Assembly: GCA_020741775.1 (NCBI GenBank) | Contig: DYYG01000047.1 | Location: 94,400-158,399 of the forward strand | Direction: 5' to 3' | DNA length: 64,000 bases | From: Methylorubrum populi | Lineage (GTDB): Bacteria > Pseudomonadota > Alphaproteobacteria > Rhizobiales > Beijerinckiaceae | Part shown: piece after piece, positions 33,753 through 42,814 of the stretch | How the letters are laid out: the number at the start of each line of letters is the position of its first letter | How positions within the stretch are numbered: the first letter of the stretch is position 1 | The notes under the pieces: generated by a model | Databases searched by the model: none | The model's input: only the letters and a program-made list of their open reading frames with translations | Told to the model about the DNA's origin: nothing | Translations under genes and position numbers: made by a program

Positions 33753-35207
33753 TCAAGCATCGAGCACCCAGGTGTCCTTGGTGCCGCCGCCCTGGCTGGA
33801 ATTGACCACGAGCGAGCCCTCTTTGAGGGCAACGCGGGTCAGGCCGCCCGGCACGATGCGGATCTCGTCGGCGCCGGCCAGCACGAACGGGCGCAGGTCG
33901 ACGTGGCGCGGCGCGACGCCGGAGGCGACGAAGGTCGGGCAGGTGGAGAGCGAGAGCGTCGGCTGGGCGATGAAATTGTCGGGTGCGTGCCGCAGCTTCT
34001 TGGCGAACTCGTCGATCTCGCGGCGCGTCGCGTGCGGGCCGACCAGCATGCCGTAGCCGCCCGAACCGTTGACCTCCTTCACCACGAGGTCCTTCAGGTT
34101 GTCCATCACGTAGGAGAAGGCCTCCTTCTCCCGGCAGCGATGGGTCGGCACGTTGTGCAGGATCGGCTCCTCGCCGGTGAAGAATTTCACGATCTCCGGC
34201 ATGTAGCTGTAGACGGCCTTGTCGTCCGAAATGCCTGTTCCGACCGCGTTGGACAGCGTGACGTTCCCGCGCTCATAGGCATTCATCAAGCCGGGCACGC
34301 CGAGGACCGAGTCCGGGCGGAAGACGAGCGGATCGAGGAAATCGTCGTCGAGGCGGCGGTAGATCACGTCGACGCGGCGCGGCCCCTCGGTCGTGCGCAT
34401 GTAGACGATCTCGTCCTTGGTGAAGAGATCGCTCGCCTCGACCAGCTCCACGCCGAGCTTATCGGCGAGGAACGAGTGCTCGTAGAACGCGGAATTGTAG
34501 CGGCCGGGGGTGAGCAGAACCACGGTCGGGTCCCGGGTCGCGGATGTGGGCGCGAGGCTGCGCAGGGTCGCGAGCAGGGCGTCGGGGTAATTCTCGACCG
34601 GGGCGACGCGGTGGCGGGAGAACAGCTCGGGGAAGAGCCGCATCATCACCTCGCGGTTCTCCAGCATGTAGGAGACGCCAGAGGGGGTGCGGGCATTGTC
34701 CTCCAGCACGAAGAAGTCGTTCTCGCCGGTGCGAACGATGTCGATGCCGGCGATGTGGACGTAGAGGTCATGCGGCACGTCGAAGGCCCGCATCTCCATG
34801 CGGTAATGCGGGTTGCGGTAGACGAGGTCGGGCGGGATGATCCCGGCCTTGATGCATTCCTCGGCGCCGTAGACGTCGTTGATGAAGGCGTTGAGGGCGG
34901 TGACGCGCTGTTTGAGGCCGCGCTCCAGGAAATCCCATTCCGGCTTGGTCAGCACCCGCGGGATGATGTCGAACGGGATCAGGCGCTCGGTCGATTCGTT
35001 CGCGCCATAGACCGCGAAGGTGATGCCGATGCGCCGGAACAGCATCTCGGCCTGGCTGCGGCGCGTGTTGAAATGCTCCGGCGGCGTCTTGTCGAGCCAG
35101 GCCTTGAGGATGTCATAGGCCTCCCGCACGCTGGCCGGATCGGACGGGGCGACGTTGGGCTGGCCCTGCCCTCCGCCATTCATCTCATCGAACGCCGTGT
35201 GCGCCAT
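33753..35207 (-). CDS. Circularly permuted ATP-grasp type 2 protein
   Basis: This 484-residue protein belongs to the circularly permuted ATP-grasp family. Typical segments are F-D-I-I-P-R-V, F-F-V-L-E-D-N-A-R-T-P-S-G-V-S-Y, V-V-L-L-T-P-G-R-Y-N-S-A-Y/F and V-K-E-V-N-G-S-G-G-Y-G-M-L-V-G-P. ATP-grasp enzymes ligate carboxylates to amines, so a peptide-forming step is plausible. The ATG at 35207 (M-A-H-T-A-F-D-E-M) was chosen over an Arg-rich upstream extension. It heads the four-gene cluster that ends with Anbu. Confidence 0.92.
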   Translation of the reverse strand: MAHTAFDEMNGGGQGQPNVAPSDPASVREAYDILKAWLDKTPPEHFNTRRSQAEMLFRRIGITFAVYGANESTERLIPFDIIPRVLTKPEWDFLERGLKQRVTALNAFINDVYGAEECIKAGIIPPDLVYRNPHYRMEMRAFDVPHDLYVHIAGIDIVRTGENDFFVLEDNARTPSGVSYMLENREVMMRLFPELFSRHRVAPVENYPDALLATLRSLAPTSATRDPTVVLLTPGRYNSAFYEHSFLADKLGVELVEASDLFTKDEIVYMRTTEGPRRVDVIYRRLDDDFLDPLVFRPDSVLGVPGLMNAYERGNVTLSNAVGTGISDDKAVYSYMPEIVKFFTGEEPILHNVPTHRCREKEAFSYVMDNLKDLVVKEVNGSGGYGMLVGPHATRREIDEFAKKLRHAPDNFIAQPTLSLSTCPTFVASGVAPRHVDLRPFVLAGADEIRIVPGGLTRVALKEGSLVVNSSQGGGTKDTWVLDA

Positions 35208-35470
35208 CCGCGCGATTCCCCCTACCTGTCTCGTCCGACACGTCTCGTTCGACCGGAGCAAGAGGCAGGCCACCCGGAGGTTGCGCCGCGCCTTCGTCCC
35301 GCACAACCTCAACCGGCCGTGGCCAACCGCCCACCGAACCGTGGCCGGCAGCGCCCCTCGCGTCGACGGGTTTTCCCGACACTTTGCGATGGATGTAGCG
35401 GAGCTTGGGCGCGGGCCCATCCCCTCCGGCGACGTCGCGTTGCCGGTTCGCGACGGGGCGGGGCTTGGCG

Positions 35471-36217
35471 TCAGAACAGCTTGAGCGCCTTCAGGCTCGC
35501 ATGTCCGTCGCGGCCGAGGATGACGTGGTCGTGCACCACGATGCCGAGCGGCTCGAGCACCGAGACGATGTCCCGCGTCATGCGGATGTCGGCCTGAGAC
35601 GGCGTCGGGTCACCGGACGGGTGGTTGTGGGCGAGGATGATGGCGGTGGAGGAGAGTTCGAGCGCCCGCCGCGCCACCTCGCGGGTATAGACCGGCGTGT
35701 GATCGACGGTGCCGCGGCCCTGCACCTCGTCGGCGATCAGGTGGTTGCGCCGATCAAGGAACAGCACCCGGAATTCCTCGCGGGGCGCGAAGGCCATGGT
35801 GGTCCGCAGATAGTCGAGCAGGGCGCTCCACGAGGAGAGCAGCGGGCGCGCGGCGATGGCGCCGCGGGCGAGGCGCCGGCCGGCGGCCTCGATCAGCTTC
35901 AGGTCGTTGACGACGCCGGCGCTGACGCCCTCCACCTCCGCGAGCCGGGCGGGCTCGGCGCTGACGACCTCGGCGAATGAGCCGAACCGATGGATCAGGG
36001 CCTTGGCGAGGGGCTTCACGTCGCGCCGGGGAATCGCCCGGAACAGGGCGAGTTCGAGCAATTCGTAATCGGCCAGCCCCTCCGCGCCCTGTTCGGCGAA
36101 GCGGGCGCGCAGGCGTTCGCGATGGCCGTGATAATGCGGCACCTCCTCCGCATCGGCCGGAACCGGCGCTTCGGCGAGGCCCGGCAGGGCGAGCGGTTCG
36201 GCCGTCCGGCGGGCCAT
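35471..36217 (-). CDS. radC: RadC family JAB-domain protein
   Basis: This 248-residue protein has a helix-hairpin-helix-like N-terminal part ([16 protein letters not shown]) and a C-terminal MPN/JAMM domain with the zinc motif [14 protein letters not shown]. The name RadC is historical; a DNA-repair role is not established, and the JAMM motif predicts a metallohydrolase. It starts 18 bp after the stop of map, so the two probably form a unit. Confidence 0.94.
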   Translation of the reverse strand: MARRTAEPLALPGLAEAPVPADAEEVPHYHGHRERLRARFAEQGAEGLADYELLELALFRAIPRRDVKPLAKALIHRFGSFAEVVSAEPARLAEVEGVSAGVVNDLKLIEAAGRRLARGAIAARPLLSSWSALLDYLRTTMAFAPREEFRVLFLDRRNHLIADEVQGRGTVDHTPVYTREVARRALELSSTAIILAHNHPSGDPTPSQADIRMTRDIVSVLEPLGIVVHDHVILGRDGHASLKALKLF

Positions 36218-36235
36218 CTCCCGCGGCTCCGTCCG

Positions 36236-37075
36236 TCAGTCGGCTTGCGGGCCGTGCGGCTTCGGCTGGTCGAGCCCCTTGGGCGAGAGGGTGAAGATCT
36301 CGCAGCCCTCCTCCGTCACCGCCACCGTGTGCTCGAACTGCGCCGAGAGGGAGCGGTCGCGGGTCACGGCGGTCCAGCCGTCGGAGAGCACCTTCACGGC
36401 CGGCCGGCCGAGATTGATCATCGGCTCGATGGTGAAGAACTGCCCCGGCTTGAGCGGCACGTCGTAGCTCGCCTCGACGTAGTGCAGGATGGTCGGCGCG
36501 TCGTGATACACGCGGCCCAGGCCGTGGCCGCAGAAGTCCCGCACCACCGAGCAGCGCTCGGATTCGGCGTAAGCCTGGATCGCGCGGCCGATATCCGTGG
36601 TGGAACCGCCGGGCTTCACCGCCGCGATGCCGCGCATCAGCGCCTCGTAGGTGATCTCGCACAGGCGCTGAGCCTTGCGCGGCACCTCGCCGATATAGGC
36701 CATGCGGCTCGAATCCCCGTGCCAGCCATCGAGGATCAGGCAGCAATCGAGATTGACGATGTCGCCCTCACGCAGGGGCTTGTCGTTGGGGATGCCGTGG
36801 CAGACGACGTGGTTGATCGAGGTGCAGATCGACTTGCGGTAGCCCCGGTAGAACAGCGAGGCCGGATAGGCCCCATGATCCATCCCGAACTCGAAGGCGA
36901 GATTGTCGAGATATTCCGTGGTCACGCCCGGCTGGGCGGCCTCGACCAGGAGGTCCAGCGCCTCCGCCGTCAGGCGGCCGGCCCGGCGCATCCCTTCGAA
37001 CCCCTCCGGCCCGTGGATCGGCGGCTCGGGGGCGCGGCGCCCGCCTTCGGCGACGGCTTGCTCTTCACGGCTCAT
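36236..37075 (-). CDS. map: Methionine aminopeptidase type I
   Basis: The product removes the initiator methionine from nascent proteins and has 279 residues in a pita-bread fold. Visible are the S-I-N-H-V-V-C-H-G-I-P region (conserved His), the metal ligand V-N-L-D-C in the first Asp position and G-D-S-S-R-M in the second, G-H-G-L-G-R-V-Y-H (His ligand), and later T-I-E-P-M-I (Glu ligand). Relative to the usual D-V-x-x-D, the first ligand here is followed by Cys (N-L-D-C), an unusual but seen variant. It lies upstream of radC. Confidence 0.95.
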   Translation of the reverse strand: MSREEQAVAEGGRRAPEPPIHGPEGFEGMRRAGRLTAEALDLLVEAAQPGVTTEYLDNLAFEFGMDHGAYPASLFYRGYRKSICTSINHVVCHGIPNDKPLREGDIVNLDCCLILDGWHGDSSRMAYIGEVPRKAQRLCEITYEALMRGIAAVKPGGSTTDIGRAIQAYAESERCSVVRDFCGHGLGRVYHDAPTILHYVEASYDVPLKPGQFFTIEPMINLGRPAVKVLSDGWTAVTRDRSLSAQFEHTVAVTEEGCEIFTLSPKGLDQPKPHGPQAD

Positions 37076-37156
37076 GGGAGGATCGGGCGCTTGGGAGGGA
37101 AAGGCGAGGCGGACACCCCGTCTTACGCCGCGCCAGGGCCGACGCCAACCCGAGAG

Positions 37157-37184
37157 GGCGCCGAGAAGGCGCCGAGAAGGCGCC
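37157..37184. repeat. GGCGCCGAGAA tandem, 2.5 copies
   Basis: Two full 11-bp units and a third GGCGCC lie in the 312-bp gap (37076-37387) between the divergent map and zinc-finger genes. Each unit contains the GGCGCC palindrome. The rest of the gap shows no recognisable gene. Confidence 0.6.
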
Positions 37185-37387
37185 TTGTCGTCATCGAGGC
37201 GACCTCCTCGCGCCTCGCACCCTCTCGGCGGCGCGCGCCGCGCGGGGGAGTGGCTGGCGTTGAGGGCTGGCGTCTAGGATTGTGGCCGCGAACGCGCTAG
37301 ACCGTGGCCTCCGTGTCGACAGCCGGGTCCGGCCGCGCTTTTCCCGCGCCGATGGGCCTCGGCGAACGAGCGCTCCAGGGACGTGCG

Positions 37388-37648
37388 ATGGCTGACAAGG
37401 CGGTTCCCCACTTCCACAACCAGGCCGGCCTGCGCGTGATCGCGGTCGGCTCGAAGGAGTTCATGTGCATCGGGGCATTGCCGCCCTTCGATCATCCGCA
37501 TGTCTTCCTCGATATGGGTGGCGATACGGACATCATCTGCCAATATTGCTCGACCCTGTTCCGCTACGATCCGAAGCTGAAATCCGGCACCGCGGAACCG
37601 GCCGACTGCCTCTGGACCGACGCGGCGCCCGAGACGAAGGCGGCCTGA
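37388..37648 (+). CDS. Zinc-finger (zf-CHCC) protein, NDUFS6-like
   Basis: This 86-residue protein has the zf-CHCC ligand set F-M-C-I-G, D-H-P-H-V-F-L-D-M-G and I-I-C-Q-Y-C-S-T-L-F, as in the alphaproteobacterial/mitochondrial complex I accessory subunit NDUFS6. It may associate with NADH dehydrogenase. The ATG at 37388 (M-A-D-K-A-V-P-H-F) was preferred to upstream frame without conservation. Confidence 0.88.
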   Translation: MADKAVPHFHNQAGLRVIAVGSKEFMCIGALPPFDHPHVFLDMGGDTDIICQYCSTLFRYDPKLKSGTAEPADCLWTDAAPETKAA

Positions 37649-37678
37649 CCGCCTTCCGCTTGCCCTAAAACCCTCCTC

Positions 37679-38875
37679 ATGACGGCCATGGCGGCGCTTT
37701 CCATCGTCATCGTCGGCGCAGGGATCGGCGGCCTCACCGCCGCCCTGGCCCTCTCCGATGCCGGCCACTCGGTCACGCTGGTCGAGCGGCGGACCGGATT
37801 CTCCGAAGTCGGTGCCGGCCTCCAGCTCTCGCCGAATGCCAGCGCCATCCTGATCGGCCTCGGCCTCGGCGCGGCCCTGCGGCGGGCCGGCGACGAGCCG
37901 CCGGGCGTCACCGTGCGGGCGCTGGCCACCGGCCGCGTCATCGGCGGCATCCGCCTCGGGGCCAGTCTGCGCGAGCGGCACGGCGCGCCCTATTACGTGA
38001 TGCACCGGGCCGACCTTCAAACCCTCCTGCTCGATGCCGTGCGCGGGCGCGCCGGCATCCGCCTCTGCGTCGGCCGCGAGGTGAGCGATCTGCACGAAAC
38101 CGATGCCGGCATCAGCCTGACGATGCGCAGCATCGACGGCGACCGCAGCGAGACGCTGAAAGCCGACCTCGTCGTCGGCGCCGATGGGGTCCGCTCGAGC
38201 CTGCGGCGGCGCTTCGACGGGCGCCCGCTGCAGCTTCACCGACAGGCGGCCTGGCGGGCGGTGATTCCGCGTGAGGCGGCACCGGAGCTGCTCCAGGGCA
38301 GCGAGACCGGCCTGTGGCTGGGACCGAAACGGCACGTCGTCCATTATCCGATCAATGGCGGCAAGCGCCTCAACGTGGTGGCCATCGCCCCCGAGCGCGA
38401 CGGCGACGAGGATTGGGGCCGGCTCGGCGACCCGGCGGTCCTGCGCGACCATTTCCCGGACGCGGCGCCGCCGCTGATGGATCTGCTCAGCCTGCCCGAT
38501 ACCTGGGTGGTGTGGTCCCTGGTGGACCGCCCGGCCGCGCGGCCGATGGCGCGCGGGCGGATCGCGCTGCTGGGCGACGCCGCCCACCCGGTGCTGCCGT
38601 TCCTGGCGCAGGGAGCGGCGCTGGCCATCGAGGATGCGGCGGTGCTGGCGTCCAGCCTCGCCGGACAGGCCGACATCCCCACCGCGCTGGCGGCCTATGC
38701 CGATGCGCGCCAGAACCGGGTGCGCGCGGTCCAGCGCGCCGCCCGCCGCAATGGTCGTTTCTACCATGCGGGCCGGCTGATCGGGCTCGCCCGGGACACG
38801 GCGATGGCCCGCCTCGGCCCCGAGGGCATGAGCGCGCGCTACGCCTGGGTCTATGGCTGGCGCCCGCCGGCTTGA
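37679..38875 (+). CDS. FAD-dependent aromatic monooxygenase (salicylate hydroxylase-like)
   Basis: This 398-residue group A flavoprotein hydroxylase has the FAD Rossmann motif V-G-A-G-I-G-G-L near the N-terminus, the D-G motif G-A-D-G-V-R-S-S-L-R and the G-D motif L-G-D-A-A-H-P. The L-S-P-N-A segment resembles salicylate or 3-hydroxybenzoate hydroxylases. It uses NAD(P)H and O2; the substrate cannot be told from sequence. It lies 30 bp after the zinc-finger gene and may be co-transcribed. Confidence 0.88.
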   Translation: MTAMAALSIVIVGAGIGGLTAALALSDAGHSVTLVERRTGFSEVGAGLQLSPNASAILIGLGLGAALRRAGDEPPGVTVRALATGRVIGGIRLGASLRERHGAPYYVMHRADLQTLLLDAVRGRAGIRLCVGREVSDLHETDAGISLTMRSIDGDRSETLKADLVVGADGVRSSLRRRFDGRPLQLHRQAAWRAVIPREAAPELLQGSETGLWLGPKRHVVHYPINGGKRLNVVAIAPERDGDEDWGRLGDPAVLRDHFPDAAPPLMDLLSLPDTWVVWSLVDRPAARPMARGRIALLGDAAHPVLPFLAQGAALAIEDAAVLASSLAGQADIPTALAAYADARQNRVRAVQRAARRNGRFYHAGRLIGLARDTAMARLGPEGMSARYAWVYGWRPPA

Positions 38876-38909
38876 TCTGCCCCCGCCGGACCGCTACCGC
38901 TGCGGCGAT

Positions 38910-38996
38910 GCGGACGTGGCGAAACCGGTAGACGCACGAGACTTAAAATCTTGCGGCCGCAAGGCTGTGCGGGTTCGAGTCCCGCCGTCCGCACCA
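38910..38996 (+). tRNA. tRNA-Leu, anticodon UAA
   Basis: The acceptor stem GCGGACG (38910-38916) pairs with CGTCCGC (38986-38992), followed by A and an encoded CCA. The anticodon loop CTTAAAA (38942-38948) gives TAA at 38944-38946. A long variable arm (CGGCCGCAAGGCTGT) marks a class II tRNA. The T arm reads GCGGG-TTCGAGT-CCCGC. It decodes UUA and UUG, rare codons in so GC-rich a genome. Confidence 0.97.
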
Positions 38997-39287
38997 TAGG
39001 CGTGCCCGCGCCCAAACCGTCGCCGCGGCCCTGTCCCGAACGGTGATCGGCTGGCCCGCGCCGGTATCCTCCCAGCCTGACGAACGCCTCGGCCGGAGCG
39101 TTTTCATGCGCCCCGCGGCGACTTGGGACACACGCGCTTACACATAAGCTGTGTTCTCCGAGCGACAGCCGAGAACCGGCTTATTTCCGAGTTGAACTTT
39201 CCAAAAAGTGTTCTTGATCCTCAAGCTGTTTTAACCAACACATTGATACGCGGATTCTTCGTTGCCGCCTGTATCCGCTGCGCAATC

Positions 39288-39830
39288 ATGTCTCGCTGGA
39301 AGCGTCTGAAGATGGATATGATCAAGAAGATGCGCTGGGAGCGTCCGCTTGATTTGAACCAGCTGGAGACAAAGACCGTGATCGACGAGAAATCCGAGGC
39401 TTTTAAGCCGGTGGACACGCTGTCGAATATCCTGCGCTTGGTTCATGCGGATCCGGAGCAGGCCGCCGCGCCCGAGGCCTCTCACCCGTCTTCCCCCCAG
39501 GATTGGATCAACCTGATCGAGCGGGTGCGCGCGGCCGCCCATCACACGCGCGAGGTCGAAGCGCAGGCCCAGGAGCAGGAGCAGCGCGTCCAGGAGCTGC
39601 TGGAGCGGGTGCGGGACGACATCAAGCTGGCCAGTGAGAAGGTCCGGGCCGCCGAGGCCAGGGCCGCCAACATCCAGGCTCACGCGGAAATGCGCATCCG
39701 GGCCGCCGACGAGCGGGCGGAGGCAGCCGAAGAGCGGGCACGAATCGCCGAAGATTGGCTGAAACAGGTGCACGAGGCGATCACCAGCGAGTTCGCCTCC
39801 CTTCCCGGCCTCAAGACCAGGGCCGCCTGA
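39288..39830 (+). CDS. Coiled-coil hypothetical protein
   Basis: This protein of about 180 residues has a basic start (M-S-R-W-K-R-L-K-M-D-M-I-K-K-M-R-W-E-R) and a long Ala/Glu/Arg-rich heptad region from about residue 85 (H-T-R-E-V-E-A-Q-A-Q-E-Q-E-Q onwards), predicted to form a coiled coil. ATGs at 39312 and 39318 are also possible starts; the one at 39312 has GGAAG upstream. The leader is more AT-rich than its surroundings. Function unknown. Confidence 0.7.
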   Translation: MSRWKRLKMDMIKKMRWERPLDLNQLETKTVIDEKSEAFKPVDTLSNILRLVHADPEQAAAPEASHPSSPQDWINLIERVRAAAHHTREVEAQAQEQEQRVQELLERVRDDIKLASEKVRAAEARAANIQAHAEMRIRAADERAEAAEERARIAEDWLKQVHEAITSEFASLPGLKTRAA

Positions 39831-39867
39831 GCGGGGCTGTCTGAGCGGATCGCCGCCGCGCGGCCCT

Positions 39868-40917
39868 TCAGCCCGCCGCCCGCGAATCGGCCACCGCTCC
39901 TACCGCCCCGTCCGGCGACAGGGTGAGAGGCGCTCGCGCTGCCCCGGCCGAGCGCCCGCGTTGGACGGCATGACAGGCGACGAGGGCCAAACCCATCGCC
40001 GTCCCGGCCAGCACGTCCGGCAGGTAATGCCCGCCCGCCCCGAGCGTCGCGACGATGATCACGGCGTTGAGGAGGATGGCCAGCGGACCGATCACCGGCA
40101 CAGGTGCGAGCGCCCAGGCGGTGAGGACAGCGAGACAGGCATGGAAGGAAGGGAAGGTCACGAGGCCGCGGATCTCGGACAGGGCGAGCGCCTGGAGCCG
40201 GCCGCCGCGTAGGGCGTTCAGCGCATCGAGGTGCCAGAGGGCGCCGACCGTCTCCCAATGCCCGTCCGGATAAATCCGCGGTTGGTAGAAGGCGTAGGGC
40301 CCTACCGCCGGAAACAGGGCCGACATCAGCACCGCAGCGAGCAGGGCCACCGAGAACAGACGGGCGAAGCTCCATAGGCGCGAGACCCGCGACATCGCGC
40401 TCAGGGCAATGACGACGAGGCCGACCTGCGGGCCGCTCGAATGGTAGGCGAGCGCCAGCCACCAGGACAGCTCCGGATGGGCGGCCAGCCTACCGACCCA
40501 GGCCGGCCAATCGAAGCCCAGGGTCGCTTCGAACCGCGCCAGGATAGGATCGGCGAGCGGCAGAGCCAGGGTGGCAGCGAGATAGTGAAGAACGGCCGCC
40601 GCCGTGGTGAAGGCGGCGAGGTAGGCGCTCGACAGCGCCATGGCCCGCAGCTTCGGCTCCGGCCTGACGGCACTGAACAGGAGGGAGAGCGCGAGCAGGA
40701 CCGTGATCACCCCGACCACGACGAGAAGGCCGGGCCAGGCAAGAGCGATCCCGGCGGCGGCAAGCCAGACCGCATCCAGACCAGCGAGGATCGCGACCAG
40801 GGCCCAGAGCCCCGCTCCGGGCGCGGCGATGCCCGCGCTCAGCCTGCGCAGGCGGCGCGTGCCCGCCGGCGGGCCGGCCTTGCCTGAGCCGGCCCAGCGT
40901 TCCTCGTCGAGCAGCAT
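39868..40917 (-). CDS. PAP2-family membrane phosphatase
   Basis: This 349-residue integral membrane protein has an N-terminal bundle of hydrophobic helices and a PAP2 domain. Motif 2 is F-P-S-F-H-A-C and motif 3 is G-H-Y-L-P-D-V-L-A-G, giving two catalytic histidines and an aspartate. The architecture is like inositol-phosphorylceramide synthase-type PAP2 proteins. It dephosphorylates or transfers lipid phosphates; the substrate is unknown. The ATG at 40917 was preferred to an Arg-rich upstream extension. Confidence 0.88.
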   Translation of the reverse strand: MLLDEERWAGSGKAGPPAGTRRLRRLSAGIAAPGAGLWALVAILAGLDAVWLAAAGIALAWPGLLVVVGVITVLLALSLLFSAVRPEPKLRAMALSSAYLAAFTTAAAVLHYLAATLALPLADPILARFEATLGFDWPAWVGRLAAHPELSWWLALAYHSSGPQVGLVVIALSAMSRVSRLWSFARLFSVALLAAVLMSALFPAVGPYAFYQPRIYPDGHWETVGALWHLDALNALRGGRLQALALSEIRGLVTFPSFHACLAVLTAWALAPVPVIGPLAILLNAVIIVATLGAGGHYLPDVLAGTAMGLALVACHAVQRGRSAGAARAPLTLSPDGAVGAVADSRAAG

Positions 40918-41072
40918 CCCTCGGTCGCTCCTTCCGGCCCGCGACCGATCCAGCCGCCCCGAACGGGAAGACGCGGCAGCGCGGATTTTGTTCGGGACAT
41001 CGCGCGTCGTTGCCCTTGCCGGACGGCGTCCCCCCAAGCGGCACGCTCGACGCGCGCGGACGGGATGGCTCC

Positions 41073-41447
41073 TCAGCGCTTCGGTGTCGTCGAGACCGGA
41101 GCGCCTGCCGTGCCGTGGCCGCTTTTGGCCGCCGCCTGGTTGACGATGCCGAAACGCAGGACCGCCTCCTCCAGGTAATCGATGGCCCGCACGAGATGCC
41201 GGCGGGCCCGGTCGATCTCCTCGGCTTCGGCATCGGCCGGTGTCTCCGCCAGCGTCACCGAGGCGATCAGCACACGGTCACGCTCGTCCTCCACCCTCCG
41301 GTCACGCTCGATATGCCCGCGCACGTCGGCATCGAAGGCTTCGATGACCGCCCAGGGAAAATCGTCTTTCCGGCCGGTCTGGGGGAAGGCTGCGGTCAAG
41401 CGCCGCGCCTTCGCCGCCGCCGCGCGCACAAGATCGGCTACATTCAT
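41073..41447 (-). CDS. Hypothetical helical protein
   Basis: This 124-residue soluble protein starts M-N-V-A-D-L-V-R-A-A-A-A-K-A-R-R-L-T-A-A-F and has a charged helical middle (D-A-D-V-R-G-H-I-E-R-D-R-R-V-E-D-E-R-D-R) and a second helix pair (I-D-R-A-R-R-H-L-V-R-A-I-D-Y-L-E-E). No family was recognised. The ATG at 41447 excludes a Pro/Arg-rich upstream frame. Confidence 0.7.
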   Translation of the reverse strand: MNVADLVRAAAAKARRLTAAFPQTGRKDDFPWAVIEAFDADVRGHIERDRRVEDERDRVLIASVTLAETPADAEAEEIDRARRHLVRAIDYLEEAVLRFGIVNQAAAKSGHGTAGAPVSTTPKR

Positions 41448-41610
41448 CGTCAAGCTTTCGTCTCTACGCTGCCGCCATCCTGGCCGATGTCCCGCGTCAA
41501 CGGCGAAGGCACGGCACCCGATGCATCCGGTGACTTTTTCCCTCCCAAATACCACTGGAGGGGCGATAAGCGGGGCCGCCGGACGAGATCGATAGCCGGC
41601 CACGAAAAGG

Positions 41611-41636
41611 GCACAAGATCTGCATTAAGCTTGTGC
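41611..41636. promoter_or_regulatory. Inverted repeat upstream of the SNase-like gene
   Basis: GCACAAG (41611-41617) and CTTGTGC (41630-41636) are perfect 7-bp arms with a 12-bp AT-rich spacer, 77 bp before the ATG. It may be an operator. No matching site was found nearby. Confidence 0.35.
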
Positions 41637-41713
41637 ATGAGGTTTGGCCGGGCGGACCGGCGGGAACGTGTGGACGTCATTTTCGGCGCGCCGCGAGGCT
41701 GCGCTGGAGAAGC

Positions 41714-42298
41714 ATGGTGTTTTCGATGAGACGAACGGGATTGATCGGTGTCGTCGTCCTCGCCGCCACTGCGGCCGGCCTCTGCTCTGCCTCGGCCAGC
41801 GACTCTCGGGTCACCGATTCTCGGGCCGATTCTCTCACCGGCGAGAGCGTGACCGGCCGGGCGCGGGTTCTGAGCGGTGATACCCTGCTCGTGGGCGGCC
41901 GCGTGATCGGCCTCTACGGCGTGGCGGCGCCGGGCCTCAAGCAGACCTGCCTGAACGCCCAAGGCCAGAGCTACGCCTGCGGCGCTCACTCGGCCAAGGC
42001 GTTGGCGGCCCATCTGAAGGAAGCCACTCTTTCCTGCCAGATCCGCGAGACGGATTCCTATGGCCGTGCCATCTCGGTCTGCCACCGCGACCGAGAGGAT
42101 GTCAGCGCCTGGATGGCGGAGAAGGGCTTGGCGATGGCCGAGCGCGGCGAGAAGGCCGCCTATGTCGGGGCAGAGACCGTGGCCTGGGGCAAGCGCCTCG
42201 GCCTGTGGGCGGGGTCCTTCGAGGATCCGACCAGCCGCCCGCGCACCAGCTATGTGCGCGCGAATGCCCTGGCGGACGCCCAACCCGAGGCACGCTGA
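41714..42298 (+). CDS. SNase-fold (thermonuclease-like) exported protein, probably inactive
   Basis: This 194-residue protein has a signal peptide (M-R-R-T-G-L-I-G-V-V-V-L-A-A-T-A-A-G-L) and a staphylococcal-nuclease-like domain. The usual D-G-D-T / R-L-x-G-I-D-x-P-E signature reads S-G-D-T-L-L-V-G-G-R-V-I-G-L-Y-G-V-A-A-P-G. By alignment the residues equivalent to Arg35, Asp40 and Glu43 are replaced by Gly, Ala and Gly, while Y-G-R (Arg87 equivalent) remains. It may bind nucleic acid or another ligand without cutting it. GGAG precedes the ATG. Confidence 0.82.
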   Translation: MVFSMRRTGLIGVVVLAATAAGLCSASASDSRVTDSRADSLTGESVTGRARVLSGDTLLVGGRVIGLYGVAAPGLKQTCLNAQGQSYACGAHSAKALAAHLKEATLSCQIRETDSYGRAISVCHRDREDVSAWMAEKGLAMAERGEKAAYVGAETVAWGKRLGLWAGSFEDPTSRPRTSYVRANALADAQPEAR

Positions 42299-42519
42299 TC
42301 CAACGGCATTCGGCTGCGGCTAACCCTTGAGCGAAAAGCGTCGATAGGAGCGGCTGCGGCGGAGCCTCCGCCGTCTTGCGGTCGCGCCGGTCCGGTGCCA
42401 CCTAATCGGCTGCGCGCAACGCGGTTGGATACCGGTATCAACGGCCCCGAAGCGTCGGATCATGACAGCCTGCCTGCCGGCAGGCTCCGGCGGCGTGCGT
42501 CAGGGAAGAGTGAGACGCC

Positions 42520-42801
42520 ATGCAGTGCCCGATCACCGTTTCCGCCCTCCTGCTGTCCGGCGTGATGCTGGCCACTCCTGTCCTCGCCCAGGACGGAGCG
42601 GATCAGCGGCTCACCTCGACCGGGCGCAGCGTCACCGCCACGGGGCAGACCAAGCCGCCGGCTCCGGGAATCCCGCAGGGGCAGATCACGCCGGCCTCGC
42701 AGGAGCAGATGATCAAGGCCCAGCGGGCCGCCCGTGATCGCGACAAGGCCTGGGATGCCAAGATGAACAAGACCATGGGTTCGATCTGCAAGGGCTGCTG
42801 A
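42520..42801 (+). CDS. Small secreted protein, unknown function
   Basis: This 93-residue protein has a clear signal peptide (V-S-A-L-L-L-S-G-V-M-L-A-T-P-V-L-A-Q, cleavage after A-Q or A near residue 23). The mature part is about 70 residues, polar and Gln/Lys-rich, and ends S-I-C-K-G-C with a C-x-x-C pair that could bind metal or form a disulfide. No family was recognised. It precedes the ABC ATPase gene by 13 bp on the same strand. Confidence 0.75.
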   Translation: MQCPITVSALLLSGVMLATPVLAQDGADQRLTSTGRSVTATGQTKPPAPGIPQGQITPASQEQMIKAQRAARDRDKAWDAKMNKTMGSICKGC

Positions 42802-42814
42802 CCGGCAGCCCTGC

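Noticed and set aside
33666..35597. 643-codon plus-strand open frame
   Set aside because: It is antisense to the ATP-grasp gene of the Anbu cluster, whose motifs are clear.
37157..37184. Possible CRISPR-like array
   Set aside because: The 11-bp units are directly adjacent without spacers and number only 2.5.
39001..39287. Possible attachment site or prophage next to tRNA-Leu
   Set aside because: tRNA genes often serve as integration sites, but no integrase, repeated tRNA 3' end or phage gene follows.
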